From the NCBI GenBank assembly GCA_016946835.1, contig JACVTC010000005.1, forward strand, positions 471,501 to 532,500: a DNA stretch of 61,000 nt, given 5' to 3'. Numbering within the stretch: the first letter of the stretch is position 1; the number at the start of each line of letters is the position of its first letter. The translations under genes and the position numbers were made by a program. The notes beneath the pieces were generated by a model. The model was not told the DNA's origin, did not search any database, and was given only the letters and a program-made list of their open reading frames with translations. This DNA is from Neocallimastix lanati (nom. inval.). Taxonomy: Eukaryota; Neocallimastigomycota; Neocallimastigomycetes; Neocallimastigales; Neocallimastigaceae. Shown one piece after another: positions 38,101 through 52,665 of this stretch.

Positions 38101-39472
38101 CCAACATGAATTATTTGGTGAATTCAATGAATTTGATATCACTGAATATAAGAAGGTTGTTGATGCTACTACTGCTGAAGGTGCTACTGTCATTCTTGAT
38201 CCACATAATTATGCTCGTTACAAAAATAATCTTATTGGATCCGAAGAAGTTCCAATTGAAGCATTTGTTGATTTCTGGACTAAATTAGCAGAAATTTTCA
38301 AAGATAATGAAAAGGTTTGGTTCGGTTTAGTTAATGAACCACATGATATGGAAACTGATGACTGGTTCAAGATAGCCCGTGCTGCTGTTGATGGTATTCG
38401 TGCCACAGGAGCCAAGAATAACATTTTAATTCCAGGTAATGGATGGACTGGTGCTTGGAGTTGGGGTAAGGAAGCATGGTATGGAGAAGCTAATGCTGAT
38501 GTTGCTTTAAGATACTTCTCTTCTGAAGATGAAAATATTCTCTTTGAAGTTCACCAATATTTCGATAGTGATTATTCTGGTAGTAAAGCTACCTGTGTTC
38601 AAGTTCCATGTCAAAATAACTTTAAGGAATTTGTTGAATGGCTCAAGACTAACAACTTAAAGGGATGGGTTGGTGAAATTGGTGGACTTGCTGATAGTCA
38701 ATGTAAGTCCTGCATTGAAGAAGTTATTGAGTACCTCCAAGAAAACAGAGATGTTATTAAGGGAGTCCAATGGTGGGCCGCTGGTCCATGGTGGGGACAC
38801 AATATTTTATCTATTGAACCAAATGCCGAAAAGGCTTTCCCAGAACAAATGGCATGGTTAAAACCATATTTACCAGGACCATCAGAATTAACAGAAGTTC
38901 CAACATTTGTTAATGAAAAAGTTTACTGTAAGGGATGTGAAGTTACAGGTACTGGTGGAGATGGTTCCTTCTGGGGATGGGAAGATGAAAAATCATGTGA
39001 AATTGATAAAGAAACTTGTGGTTATAATGACAATACTCCAATTGAAAATCCACCAGTTGTTGAAAAGACCTACTGTAAGGGATGTGAAGTAACTGGTACT
39101 GGTGGTGATGGTTCCTTATGGGGTTGGGAAGATGAAAAGTCATGTGAAATTGATGTTGCCGCTTGTAAAATTGGTGAAGAACCAACTGAACCATCTACCG
39201 AAGCCACTTGTAAATTCGAAGCTCTTGGTTACAAGTGCTGTTCTCACTGTGTTAGTTACCTTGAAGATGAAGATGGTTTATGGGGTGTTGAAAATGGTGA
39301 ATGGTGTGGAATTTCAGATGAATGTATCAAGGGTTACGATGAATGTTGGTCTAATAAATTCGGTTACCCATGCTGTGATACCTGTGACGTTTTCTTAACT
39401 GATGAATCTGGTGATTGGGGTGTTAAAGACCTTGATTGGTGTGGAATTCCATCTACTTGTAAATCAAATTAA
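35186..39472 (+). CDS. Secreted three-domain GH5 endoglucanase with dockerins (gene 3, 1387 aa)
   Basis: Two exons: 35186-35251 and 35375-39472 (TAA), with an intron of 123 nt at the family position. The signal peptide is MKLSKALLLTALTLVSA. Three GH5 domains repeat every 429 residues (1287 nt). Acid/base Glu are at 152, 581 and 1010; nucleophile Glu at 265, 694 and 1123 (GWVGEIGGL). All GH5 landmarks (RWERF, DPHNYARY, NEPHD, EVHQYFD, WWAAGPWWG) are present three times. Each catalytic unit carries two CBM10/dockerin-like modules, and two classical double-Cys dockerins close the protein, giving eight modules. Units 1 and 2 are almost identical in DNA; unit 3 is more diverged and its tail matches gene 2. 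Unit 3 has FKIARAA where all others have FKAARAA. The predicted role is the same cellulosomal endoglucanase as genes 1 and 2, with higher catalytic valency. Confidence 0.94.
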
Positions 39473-40211
39473 ATAAATTATATCATTAATAAGTTATAGA
39501 TTAAATTATTAAATCTTCTGAATTGATAAAAATTATTAAATTTGAAAATAATCTTTAATAAGACTATTTATTCATTAATTTTTTTTATATATAAACGATC
39601 TTTAATAAGAATATTTATTCATAATTATTGTTTTTGTAGAAAAGAAAAAATATATATATATAATATTTAATAATATTTAATAAAATATCAATTTAATATA
39701 TATTGATATATATAAAGTTTAATTAAAAAAAATTACATTTATATAAAATAAAAATTAAAAAAAAAAAAAAAATTATCATTATTATTATTTTATTTTTTAT
39801 TTTATTTTTTATTTTAATTTTTTTTATTTTGATTTATTTTTCTATTCTGAATATTTAATTCTTTTATTATAATCATATATGCTTTATATTTAATAAATAT
39901 GAATTTTTGTTTAAAACAAATGATTATAATTAAAGATTAAATAATCATATGTTAAATACAAAAATTCATAAATTTATTCTTATAGATTTATTTGTAAGAT
40001 TTACTATATTACAATATAATATTTTTATAAATATTTATAAGATATTTGTATATGAAATATATATATATATACATATGTATTTAAAATTTCATCCAAATAA
40101 TAAAAATAAGTTAAAAAAAAAAAAAAAAAAAAAAAATTATTCCTATTAAATTGGTATTAAATTATTTTTAATGTCATGTTTTGAAAAGTTTCCAAAAAAT
40201 TTAATTAATCC

Positions 40212-40243
<32 letters not shown>

Positions 40244-40546
40244 TATACATACCTATTATTTTAAAATTAAATACAATTAAATGAATAAATAAAATAAAAA
40301 AAAAATAAAATAAAAATACAAAAAAAAAAAAAAAAAAAAAAAATTACCATAGCACAATAGAGAAATGTTTTTTTTTTTTTTATTTATTTATTTATTTAAT
40401 AATATGAAAACTTTATTAATAAATAAAAATAAAAATAAATTAATGGATATTTTATGAATTATTTATTAATTTATATATTTTATTAATATTAATTTTTATA
40501 TTAAAAATAAAGGCAAAAAAACGAAAAACTGGCAAAAGCGAATTAG

Positions 40547-40580
<34 letters not shown>

Positions 40581-41558
40581 GAAATGTTCTTATTTTATAT
40601 ATTTAATTAATTATAACCATTATAAAAATAATTTTTTTATTATATTAACTATTTAAACTATTTAAAATATTTAGTATAAAAAGTATTAGAATATAGCATA
40701 AATTTTATTTATAAAATAGAAAATTTTATAATAAATCATTATATAAAATAAATATAGATTATTTTCATAATTACATAAAAATTGTTACACAATATATTTT
40801 TGTTTACATAAGATGAATGATCAATAATGAACATATTGTTTTAAACCTAAGCTTATTTTAATAAGTTTTATTTATATTATGTACCATTTTTTTATGTTAT
40901 TCTTAATAAAGCTAATATAAATTAATTGATATTAAAATTTATCAATCAATTATTAATAAATATAAATTAACTGTTATTTTAAATTTAATAATTTAAAACT
41001 TTATAAAGTATATTTTAATTTATTAAAAAATTTTTCAACCACGACAATATGTAAATATAACTATTTATATTGTATATAGGTTATGGAAAAGACACCTATT
41101 CTGAATTAGAACTAAGAAACACTTCCAAAGCTAATAATAATAAAAAAAATATTATTGAAAGTATTATTGAATTTTATTTTTTAAATAATAATTAAAGTAT
41201 TATTGAAATTTAATTATTATTTAAAAAATTGCTATTTCTCTTATACAATTTAGCTTATATAAAAATAGAAATTATTTATTTATTGTTAAATTATTATATA
41301 TTTTCAAAATTCAAAATTCAAAATTCAAAAAAAAAAAAAAAAAAAAAAAGATTATTTATATTAAAACATTATTTAAAGTTTAAAATTTTTATATTGGACC
41401 AAATAATTTTTTTTTTTTTATTTTTTTTTAAAAAAATTAATATATTTATATTTATATAAATTAAATAAATTGTATAAAATAATTAAAATTATTATCATTG
41501 AAGGAATATATATATATAAAAACAAAACATATATATATATATATAAAAAAAAAAAAAA
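39473..41558. other. Gene-free AT-rich intergenic region
   Basis: Contains two copies of ATCTTTAATAAGAMTATTTA about 50 bp apart just after gene 3, long poly-A runs, and TA dinucleotides. A short coding-like stretch at about 41078-41150 (reading GKDTYSELELRNTSKANN after a TATAG) cannot be connected to any other exon and may be a gene fragment. Confidence 0.5.
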
Positions 41559-45202
<3,644 letters not shown>

Positions 45203-45889
45203 AAATAAAAGTAGAATAGAAAAAAATTATTAATAATCCATACTTTTCATTATTAATATAAAATAGTAATAATTATAATAATAATAATAATTAACCTACT
45301 ACAACATTACTGATTTCAATACTATTTTATAACTTTATAGATTAACCTTTTTTTTTCAATGTTATTACAATAAAAAATATTAGTTACATTCATTGTAAAT
45401 GAAAAATACATTGTAAAATAAATATTATCCGTAAATTTTTATGCAAAATAATAATAATAATAATAATAATAAAGTATTTAAAAGCTTCTTATTTATTATA
45501 TGAAATAAATTATTCTAAGTGTTTTTTCGTTTGAATGAAATGTTAATTAGGTTTATTTTTAATTATATATATATATATATATAATAAAAGATATACGAAA
45601 TAAATATATAATTATTTTTTATTATATATTTTATAAATTATTAATTGTTATAAAATATTTAGAAAAAAAATAATAATAATTATGTTTTAAATATATATTT
45701 ATATTAATTATTATATATACATATATTATTGAAAGATATTTTTTTTTAATAAAAATGCTCATTACTAATAAAAAAAAAAAAAGAGTAGTAGTTGTATATT
45801 ATTATGTTCAAAATATTAAATTATTAAATAATTTTTTAAATATATCTTATTATTATTATTATTATACTTTTGAACATAATTATATTAGA

Positions 45890-46271
45890 CCTGAACAGCT
45901 TGGTTTTCTCAATCATGAATTATAATGTTCTACTATGTCACATTACTCATGGACTAAAGAATCAAGGACTTTAGATAAAAAATTAAATGGTAAGAAAACA
46001 AGTGAAATAAAAAAGCTTTATTGGGAAAGAGACATCTTCAAACCCTCAAAAGCTAAAATAGCAATTATTTACAAGGAGAATGATTATGGATTTATTTCAG
46101 GAATCTAAAATTTAACATTTTAATATCCTAAGTATCAATTGAGATTCTTTTGGATTTCTCGAATTAGGTGTGGTTTAAAATAATGAAAAGATTTTACCTT
46201 TTTATTTTTTATTTTTTATTTTTTATTTTTTATTTTTTATAATTAGGTACCTCTCTATACTTTAAAAATTA

Positions 46272-46305
<34 letters not shown>

Positions 46306-47430
46306 GTATTTTATTTTTTATCTTAATGTATTCATAGTTTATCTCTTTTTAAAATTATTTTTAATTTTTTTTTTTTTTTTAAATACGACATTAGTATTTC
46401 CATTAAATGAAAAATAGTCTCAGAAGATTACCCTAAATGTTGCCCATGTTGTGGTGTTAGAGTACCTAGCTTTTCTCTCTGGATCTTTACCTATAAAGAA
46501 TTAGAAATTTACAGAAATAAATCTTTACCTTTTCTAGATGATCTTTCCTCTTGAGCCTATTATCAACTTATATTAATACTAAAGTTAGAAAATCCTTTAT
46601 TTTCTTTCACTAGTTTTTTTTTTATCCAATAATAAAGGTCCATTAACATTTAAAAAAAAGTCTATTATTCAATCATGTATTATAAGCAAAACATTATATA
46701 TCTTGCTCCACTTTTAGGTTCAAACAAAAACAATTCTAAGAATGTATAATCCTTAATTAACACCAGCATTGTTGTGGTGTATTGATTCTGACTCCTCGAA
46801 TAAGGAAGATTATCTTAATATCAAAAAGAAGAAAAAATGTTTAAGAGTTAATTCAAAAAGAACTCAACGGTTAGTATTTATGCCTTATCTCGTGATCTTT
46901 AAGTATTTCCAATTGCTGGCTTTTGTGCTTCTCTTCAAATAAAGGACTTTTGTAAATTGTAGAAATTCAAAATGTATCATTAAAGATCTCATAATTCATA
47001 CCCCTTCCGTGCCACGTTGTTCATGGTTGAAAAAAAATCACTAGTGCCTCTACAAGAAAATCAGGAAATAGAATATCACTAAATTCAGAGATGTTATTGA
47101 ATCTTATTGGACTGATGTTGCTAAAATTCCAAGGAATTAAAAAGTACGAATGACGATAACTTCAAATTTATAAATACTAGAAATCTATTCAAAGCTCGGC
47201 CTTGAATACTCCTCATTTAAATTTAGGTTTTAACTGGATCCCATGGATTTAGACCTAGTATTTAACAGAAATAATAGGTATAAAAGCCACAGACAAAATA
47301 ATTTTCAATGAAGAATTCCAAACAAATACTGTCATATTTGTAACCAACGTGGTCATTTAACAAATGAATGCCATTACAACGGGAGAACAAACGGAACCAT
47401 GGATCAGTCAACAAATCATAAACTAAAAAT
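45890..47430 (+). pseudogene. Fossil mobile-element coding region with Gag-like zinc knuckle
   Basis: GC content rises and short protein-like stretches appear in changing frames: 45935-46108 opens 57 codons with KKLYWERDIFKPSKAKIAII; 46411-46554 reads YPKCCPCCGVRVPSFSLW; 47243-47420 starts MDLDLVFNRNNRYKSHRQNN, hits a TGA at 47309-47311 and then reads CHICNQRGHLTNEC (47330-47371). The last is a perfect CX2CX4HX4C zinc knuckle as in LTR-retrotransposon Gag. No reverse transcriptase or integrase is recognisable. It is most likely a heavily mutated Gag region. The Cys-rich piece at 46411 may come from a different element. Confidence 0.6.
47330..47371 (+). other. CCHC zinc-knuckle coding segment
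   Basis: CHICNQRGHLTNEC fits CX2CX4HX4C exactly and is preceded by an Asn/Arg/Gln-rich stretch, as in Gag nucleocapsid regions of Ty1/copia and Ty3/gypsy elements. Confidence 0.75.
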
Positions 47431-47670
47431 TATAATTTTTCATCAATTATACATTATTTTGTTACATTATTTTTATTATAATTTTTCATCAATTATAGTT
47501 ATTTTGTTACATTATTTTTTACTAATTTATTTAATTATAATACTTTGTTACATTTTTTTTTACTAATTTATTTAATTATAATATTTTGTTACATTATTTT
47601 TATAATAATTTTTCATCAATTATACATTTTTTTGTTACATTATTTTTTACTAATTTATTTAATTATAAAA
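47430..47670 (+). repeat. Tandem array with TTTTGTTACATTATTTTT core
   Basis: Five or so copies of a core TTTGTTACATT followed by either TTTTACTAATTTATTTAATT or TTATTATAATTTTTCATCAA. It sits directly after the fossil Gag region and may be part of that element's 3' end. Confidence 0.7.
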
Positions 47671-48497
47671 CTTTTTTTTTTTTAATTTTAAAAATTTAAA
47701 AATTTCCTATGTATATTCTTAATATTAAAGAAATATAAATAAAATAACTTTATAATATTTATATGTAGAATGTTATGAAAAATTTTATTTATTTATTTCT
47801 ATATTATATATATATATTTATTTTTTATATATTTTTTTTTATTATATATTTATTTGAATGTTTATTTATTTATCCATTTAATTATCTGTCTATCAATTTA
47901 TTAAAATAATTTTAAATATATTTATTTGTACTGGCCGCTGAATTATTAAAAAACTAATTAATACTTTTAAAACATAAATTAGTTTATATAAATATGAAAA
48001 AAATTAATTATTATTTTTATTTTTTAGTAGAATTATAAACCAATTAAATTAAAATGGTAATAATAAAAATAGAAAAATAAAAAAATTTTAAATTTCTTTT
48101 TTAATACTTATTTAAAAAAAAATTAATAAAAATTAAAAAAATTAAAAAAAAAAAAAAAACTAGATTATATATATATTATTTAATTTAATTGAATTTATTT
48201 GAGTATAAAATTTAAAATAATATAAAAAAATTAATTAAAAATTAATTAAAAATTAATTAAAATAAAATAAAATTATTTTTAAAGTTTAAAAAATTTCCAT
48301 ATAGACATGACTTATGTTTCTATAGAGTAAATCTAACAATGTTCCCAATGTTCTTGTTAATGGATTCACATCTGTGCTATTGATTAACATTGGATTAATA
48401 ATTTATAATAATAATAACAATAATAATAATATTACTAAATATAGAACATTCAATTTATAACATAAAAAAAAATTAACTCTAAATAAATTTATATTAA

Positions 48498-48531
<34 letters not shown>

Positions 48532-48589
48532 TTTATTTGTAACATCTTTATTTATATATTTTTTATTATTAATTATTAATTATTCCATT

Positions 48590-49440
48590 ATTGATTATTG
48601 ATTGTTGATTATTTCATTATTTTATTATTTCATTAATTATTATTCAATTATTTATTATTTATTAATTATTAATTATTATTTATTATTCAATTATTTATTA
48701 TTTATTATTTATTATTCAATTATTTATTATTAATTATTTATTATTTATTATTTATTATTTATTATTTATTATTTATTATTTATTATTTATTATTTATTAT
48801 TTATTATTTATTATTAATTATTTATTATTTATTATTTATTATTTATTATTTATTATTTATTATTAATTATTTATTATTTATTATTTATTATTTATTATTC
48901 AATTATTTATTATTTATTATTTATTATTTATTATTTATTATTTATTATTCATTTATCTATTATTTATTATTTATTATTTATTATTTATTATTTATTATTC
49001 AATTATTTATTATTTATTATTTATTATTAATTATTTATTATTTATTATTAATTATTTATTATTTATTATTTATTATTTATTATTTATTATTTATTATTTA
49101 TTATTTATTATTAATTATTTATTATTTATTATTTATTATTTATTATTTATTATTTATTATTTATTATTTATTATTTATTATTTATTATTTATTATTTATT
49201 ATTTATTATTTATTATTTATTATTTATTATTTATTATTTATTATTTATTATTTATTATTTATTATTTATTATTTATTATTTATTATTTATTATTTATTAT
49301 TTATTATTTATTATTTATTATTTATTATTTATTATTTATTATTTATTATTTATTATTTATTATTTATTATTTATTATTTATTATTTATTATTTATTATTT
49401 ATTATTTATTATTTATTATTTATTATTTATTATTCAATTA
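48590..49440. repeat. (ATTATTT)n heptanucleotide satellite
   Basis: About 850 bp of ATTATTT repeats, with interruptions such as ATTATTCAATT and ATTAATT in the left half and a pure run from about 49135 to 49433. The same heptamer recurs at 51350-51570 and 57610-57945. Confidence 0.95.
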
Positions 49441-49821
49441 TTTATAATTATTTTTATTACTGATACAAATTAAGAATTAGATCTAAAATAATGTCAATTT
49501 TACTATATTAATTATTTTTAAAGATTAAAATTTAACTTTACATAATAGATATGTTTTATATTATTACAATATGATTACATTAATGTAAAATATTTTGAAT
49601 TCAATAATGTATGTGTAATATTTATAAGTTTTTTAATATTTCACCCTCATAACCTAATTATTTTGTTAAAAAATAATTTGGTATGACAGCGAATAGTACA
49701 GATTTCCTTTCATTATATAATATATATATATATTTTTTTTAATTATTTTAATTTTAATCCAATATTATATATATAGAGAATAATCCTAGTTTAGATTTAC
49801 ATCGCATTAATCATTAAATAA

Positions 49822-50172
49822 ACTTAATGATGATTTCATTTCTATAAATGTTTTACGAGATATTAAGCATTTTTCATTAATGGTAATGCTTTCTGTAAAG
49901 GTTTCAGACCAATACTAATTATATTATATTAATTTTATTAATGGTAATTCTCTTTCCATGAAAGTCTTACGCCATGCTAATAATATTTTAATGAAGGGCT
50001 CTATAAAGGTTTTATGCTATATCAATTATATTTTAATGATGAGTTCCATAAAGGTATTATGTCATGTCAATTATAATCTATTGATGGATTTCTTATAGGT
50101 TTTATATCGTAGTAATGTCAATCATTTTTTATTAATAGAAGTTCCTTTTCTACGAAGATTCTACGCCATTAT
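49822..50172. repeat. Decayed tandem array, about seven units of 45-60 bp
   Basis: Successive units share a core resembling TTAATGRNNNTTCTATAAAG followed by GTTTTATGCCAT. Cores are recognisable near 49826, 49879, 49939, 49992, 50037, 50085 and 50142. On the minus strand the cores read as a peptide repeat near R-K-T-F-[IM]-E-x-E-L-P-L-I (for example WRKTFMERELPLI and WRRIFVEKELLLI), now broken by stops and frame shifts. It looks like a fossil of a repeat-containing gene or a diverged minisatellite. Confidence 0.55.
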
Positions 50173-50185
50173 TATACAAACTATT

Positions 50186-50247
50186 TTTATTATTATTATT
50201 ATTATTATTACTTATTATTACTTATTATTATTATTATTATTATTAGA

Positions 50248-50287
<40 letters not shown>

Positions 50288-50325
50288 GAATTAGAATTAG
50301 AATTAGAATTAGATTTAGAATTAAA
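50186..50325 (+). repeat. (ATT)n and (AGAATT)n microsatellite
   Basis: ATT triplets followed by several AGAATT hexamers, directly adjoining the decayed tandem array. Confidence 0.9.
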
Positions 50326-50944
50326 ATTATTATCTGAAAGGGAATTTGATTAATATATTATGTATATATATATATATTATACCTATAAAAATAGAATCCA
50401 ATATACATATATATGCTAAATATATAATTATTAATGAAATAGTATATATAAAAACTCTAATATTAATATTTATATGTTTTACTGTGTAGCAGCATTAAAG
50501 TTCTTCATTTTTTTTTCTTTATTAATTTTCGTTTTCCGCCATATATAAAATATATTAATTATAAATTACCTAAATAAAATATATTAATTATAAATTATTA
50601 ATAATTAGTTATAATTTATATTCATTGGTTTATATTTATTTTTTTTTTTTTTAATTTTTTTTTATTTTTTTTTAATTATTTATTTTTTATTTTTTTTTTT
50701 TAATTAATTATTTTAATTATTTTATTATTTTTTTATATTTTTTATTCAATATAAATATTTTGTTTCTTTATATTAACAATATATTGAAATATATGGATAT
50801 AATATATTATTAACATAATTTTTAAATATAGAAAAACGCCATTCTTATAAAAATAAAATAAAATATTTAGTATACTTATATTTATATTTTATTATATTCA
50901 GAATTTTAAATTTAAACATTAAAAAATTTTTAAATTTTACTTAT

Positions 50945-51240
50945 TTACTTTTTATTTATTATCTATTATTTATTTATTATTTATTATTCCATTATTTATT
51001 ATCTATTATTTATTTATTATTTATTATTCCATTATTTATTATTCCATTATTTATTATCTATTATTTATTTATTATTTATTATTCCATTATTTATTATCTA
51101 TTATTTATTTATTATTTATTATTCCATTATTTATTATCTATTATTTATTTATTATTTATTATTCCATTATTTATTATCTATTATTTATTATTTATTATTT
51201 ATTATTTATTATTATTTATTATTTATTATTTATTAATTAA
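50945..51240 (+). repeat. Minisatellite, 40-bp unit
   Basis: About five copies of a 40-bp unit built from ATTCCATTATTTATTATCTA and TTATTTATTTATTATTTATT. The unit appears derived from the ATTATTT heptamer and then amplified as a higher-order repeat. Confidence 0.88.
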
Positions 51241-51257
51241 TTATCTATTTACATATT

Positions 51258-51335
51258 GAAATAAAAAAATCTAAAGTATTCCATTTAAAATCGATTATAA
51301 ATCAATATATTTTATAGGTTTATTTTATTATTTTT
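51258..51335 (+). repeat. Duplicated block upstream of ABC transporter, copy 1
   Basis: About 75 bp beginning GAAATAAAAAAATC and containing TTCCATTTAAAATCGATTAT, AAATCAATATATTTTATAGG and TTTATTTTATTATTT. Copy 2 lies at about 51680-51757. Confidence 0.85.
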
Positions 51336-51349
51336 TTTTACTTTTATTT

Positions 51350-51580
51350 TTCCATTATTTATTATTTATTATTTATTATTTATTATTTATTCTATTATTC
51401 TATTATTTATTATTTATTATTTATTATTTATTATTTATTATTTATTATTTATTATTTATTATTTATTATTCAATTATTTATTATTCAATTATTTATTATT
51501 TTATTATTTAATATTTATTATTTATTATTCAATTATTTATTATTTATTGTTTATTATTTATTATTTATAATTATTTATTT
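51350..51580. repeat. (ATTATTT)n heptanucleotide array
   Basis: Heptamer repeats with ATTCAATT and ATTCTATT interruptions, lying between the two copies of the 75-bp block. Confidence 0.9.
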
Positions 51581-51679
51581 TTTATTAATTAATTAATTAT
51601 TTATTTACATATTTATCTATTTATTTATATATATATTTATTTAAATATATATATACTTTTTTTAATTTTTATTTTTATA

Positions 51680-51757
51680 TGAAATAAAAAAATCAAAAAT
51701 ATTCCATTTAAAATCGATTATAAATCAATATATTTTATAGGTTTATTTTATTATTTT
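51680..51757 (+). repeat. Duplicated block upstream of ABC transporter, copy 2
   Basis: Nearly identical to 51258-51335, with a few changes near its left end (AAAAATATTCC versus TAAAGTATTCC). It lies about 690 bp before the transporter ATG. Confidence 0.85.
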
Positions 51758-52444
51758 TTTTTTTTACTATTATTTTTATTTTACTTTGACTAGTAGTGGT
51801 TAAGTAGAACTTTTTATTTTTCAATTTATTCCAATCAATCAAATAAAATTTTCATTTTTTTTTTTACTTTCTCTTCTTTTAACATTTATTAGTTATTATT
51901 TTTTTATTTTTTATATAATTTTTTTATTAAATAAAAAAGTATAAATAGAAGTGAATTTTCATGCAAATAAAAAATTATATATACATAAATTTACTTTATC
52001 TTTATATTCAAGTTTTATTTCTTTTTAATTTTTTTTCTTTATTTTTTGTAAAATTTAGTACTATACCAACCATTCCAACCTTTGTGACTGGTTTAGTACT
52101 ATTAAAAAAAGAAATCATTAAAAACTAAATAACTATTAAATTATTTAATATATAAAATAAAACAAAAACGTTTTTTTTTTTTTTTATTTTTGTTAATTTG
52201 TGGAGTTTTTTTATAATTATTATTATTATCTTGATATAAAGATTAAAAAAAAATTAATATTATTATTATAATATTACTATTTAAAAGATAAAAAAATAAA
52301 AATAAAAATAAAATAAAATAAAATAAAATAAAATAACTATTATATTTATATTATTTCTTTTAGAATTAAAATTATTTACAATATATATATTAAATATATA
52401 CATTTTTATAATTTAAAATTAAAAGTTATTTAAAAAAAAAAAAA

Positions 52445-52632
52445 ATGAAATCTAATAAGAGTTCTAAAGATAAGAATCAACAACAACCTATAGTAAATGA
52501 AGTTGGAGGAGAAAAAGTTAAAGATGTTTCTTATTTCCAACTCTATAAATTTTCAACTGGTAAAGAAAAGGTCATGATTCTTATTAGTGTACTTAGTGCT
52601 CTTGTACAAGGACTTACTCTTCCAATAATGTT

Positions 52633-52665
<33 letters not shown>

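Larger units (their letters stand above)
45203..52444. other. Long gene-free region with mobile-element fossils and satellites
   Basis: No intact gene. In order: AT-rich 3' flank of the EDEM-like gene; decayed coding fragments with a zinc knuckle (45890-47430); a tandem TTTTGTTACATTATTTTT array (47430-47670); plain AT-rich sequence; a heptanucleotide satellite (48600-49440); a decayed tandem array (49822-50172); ATT microsatellite; 40-bp minisatellite; duplicated blocks upstream of the ABC transporter. Splitting details are given in separate entries. Confidence 0.6.

Noticed and set aside
20363-39472. Recent bacterial origin of the cellulase cluster
   Set aside because: Introns, fungal-type dockerins and GH5_5-type motifs point to fungal genes; any ancient transfer cannot be judged from this window.
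49822-50172. CRISPR array
   Set aside because: Units are diverged in their cores, spacing varies, there are no cas genes, and the host is a eukaryote.
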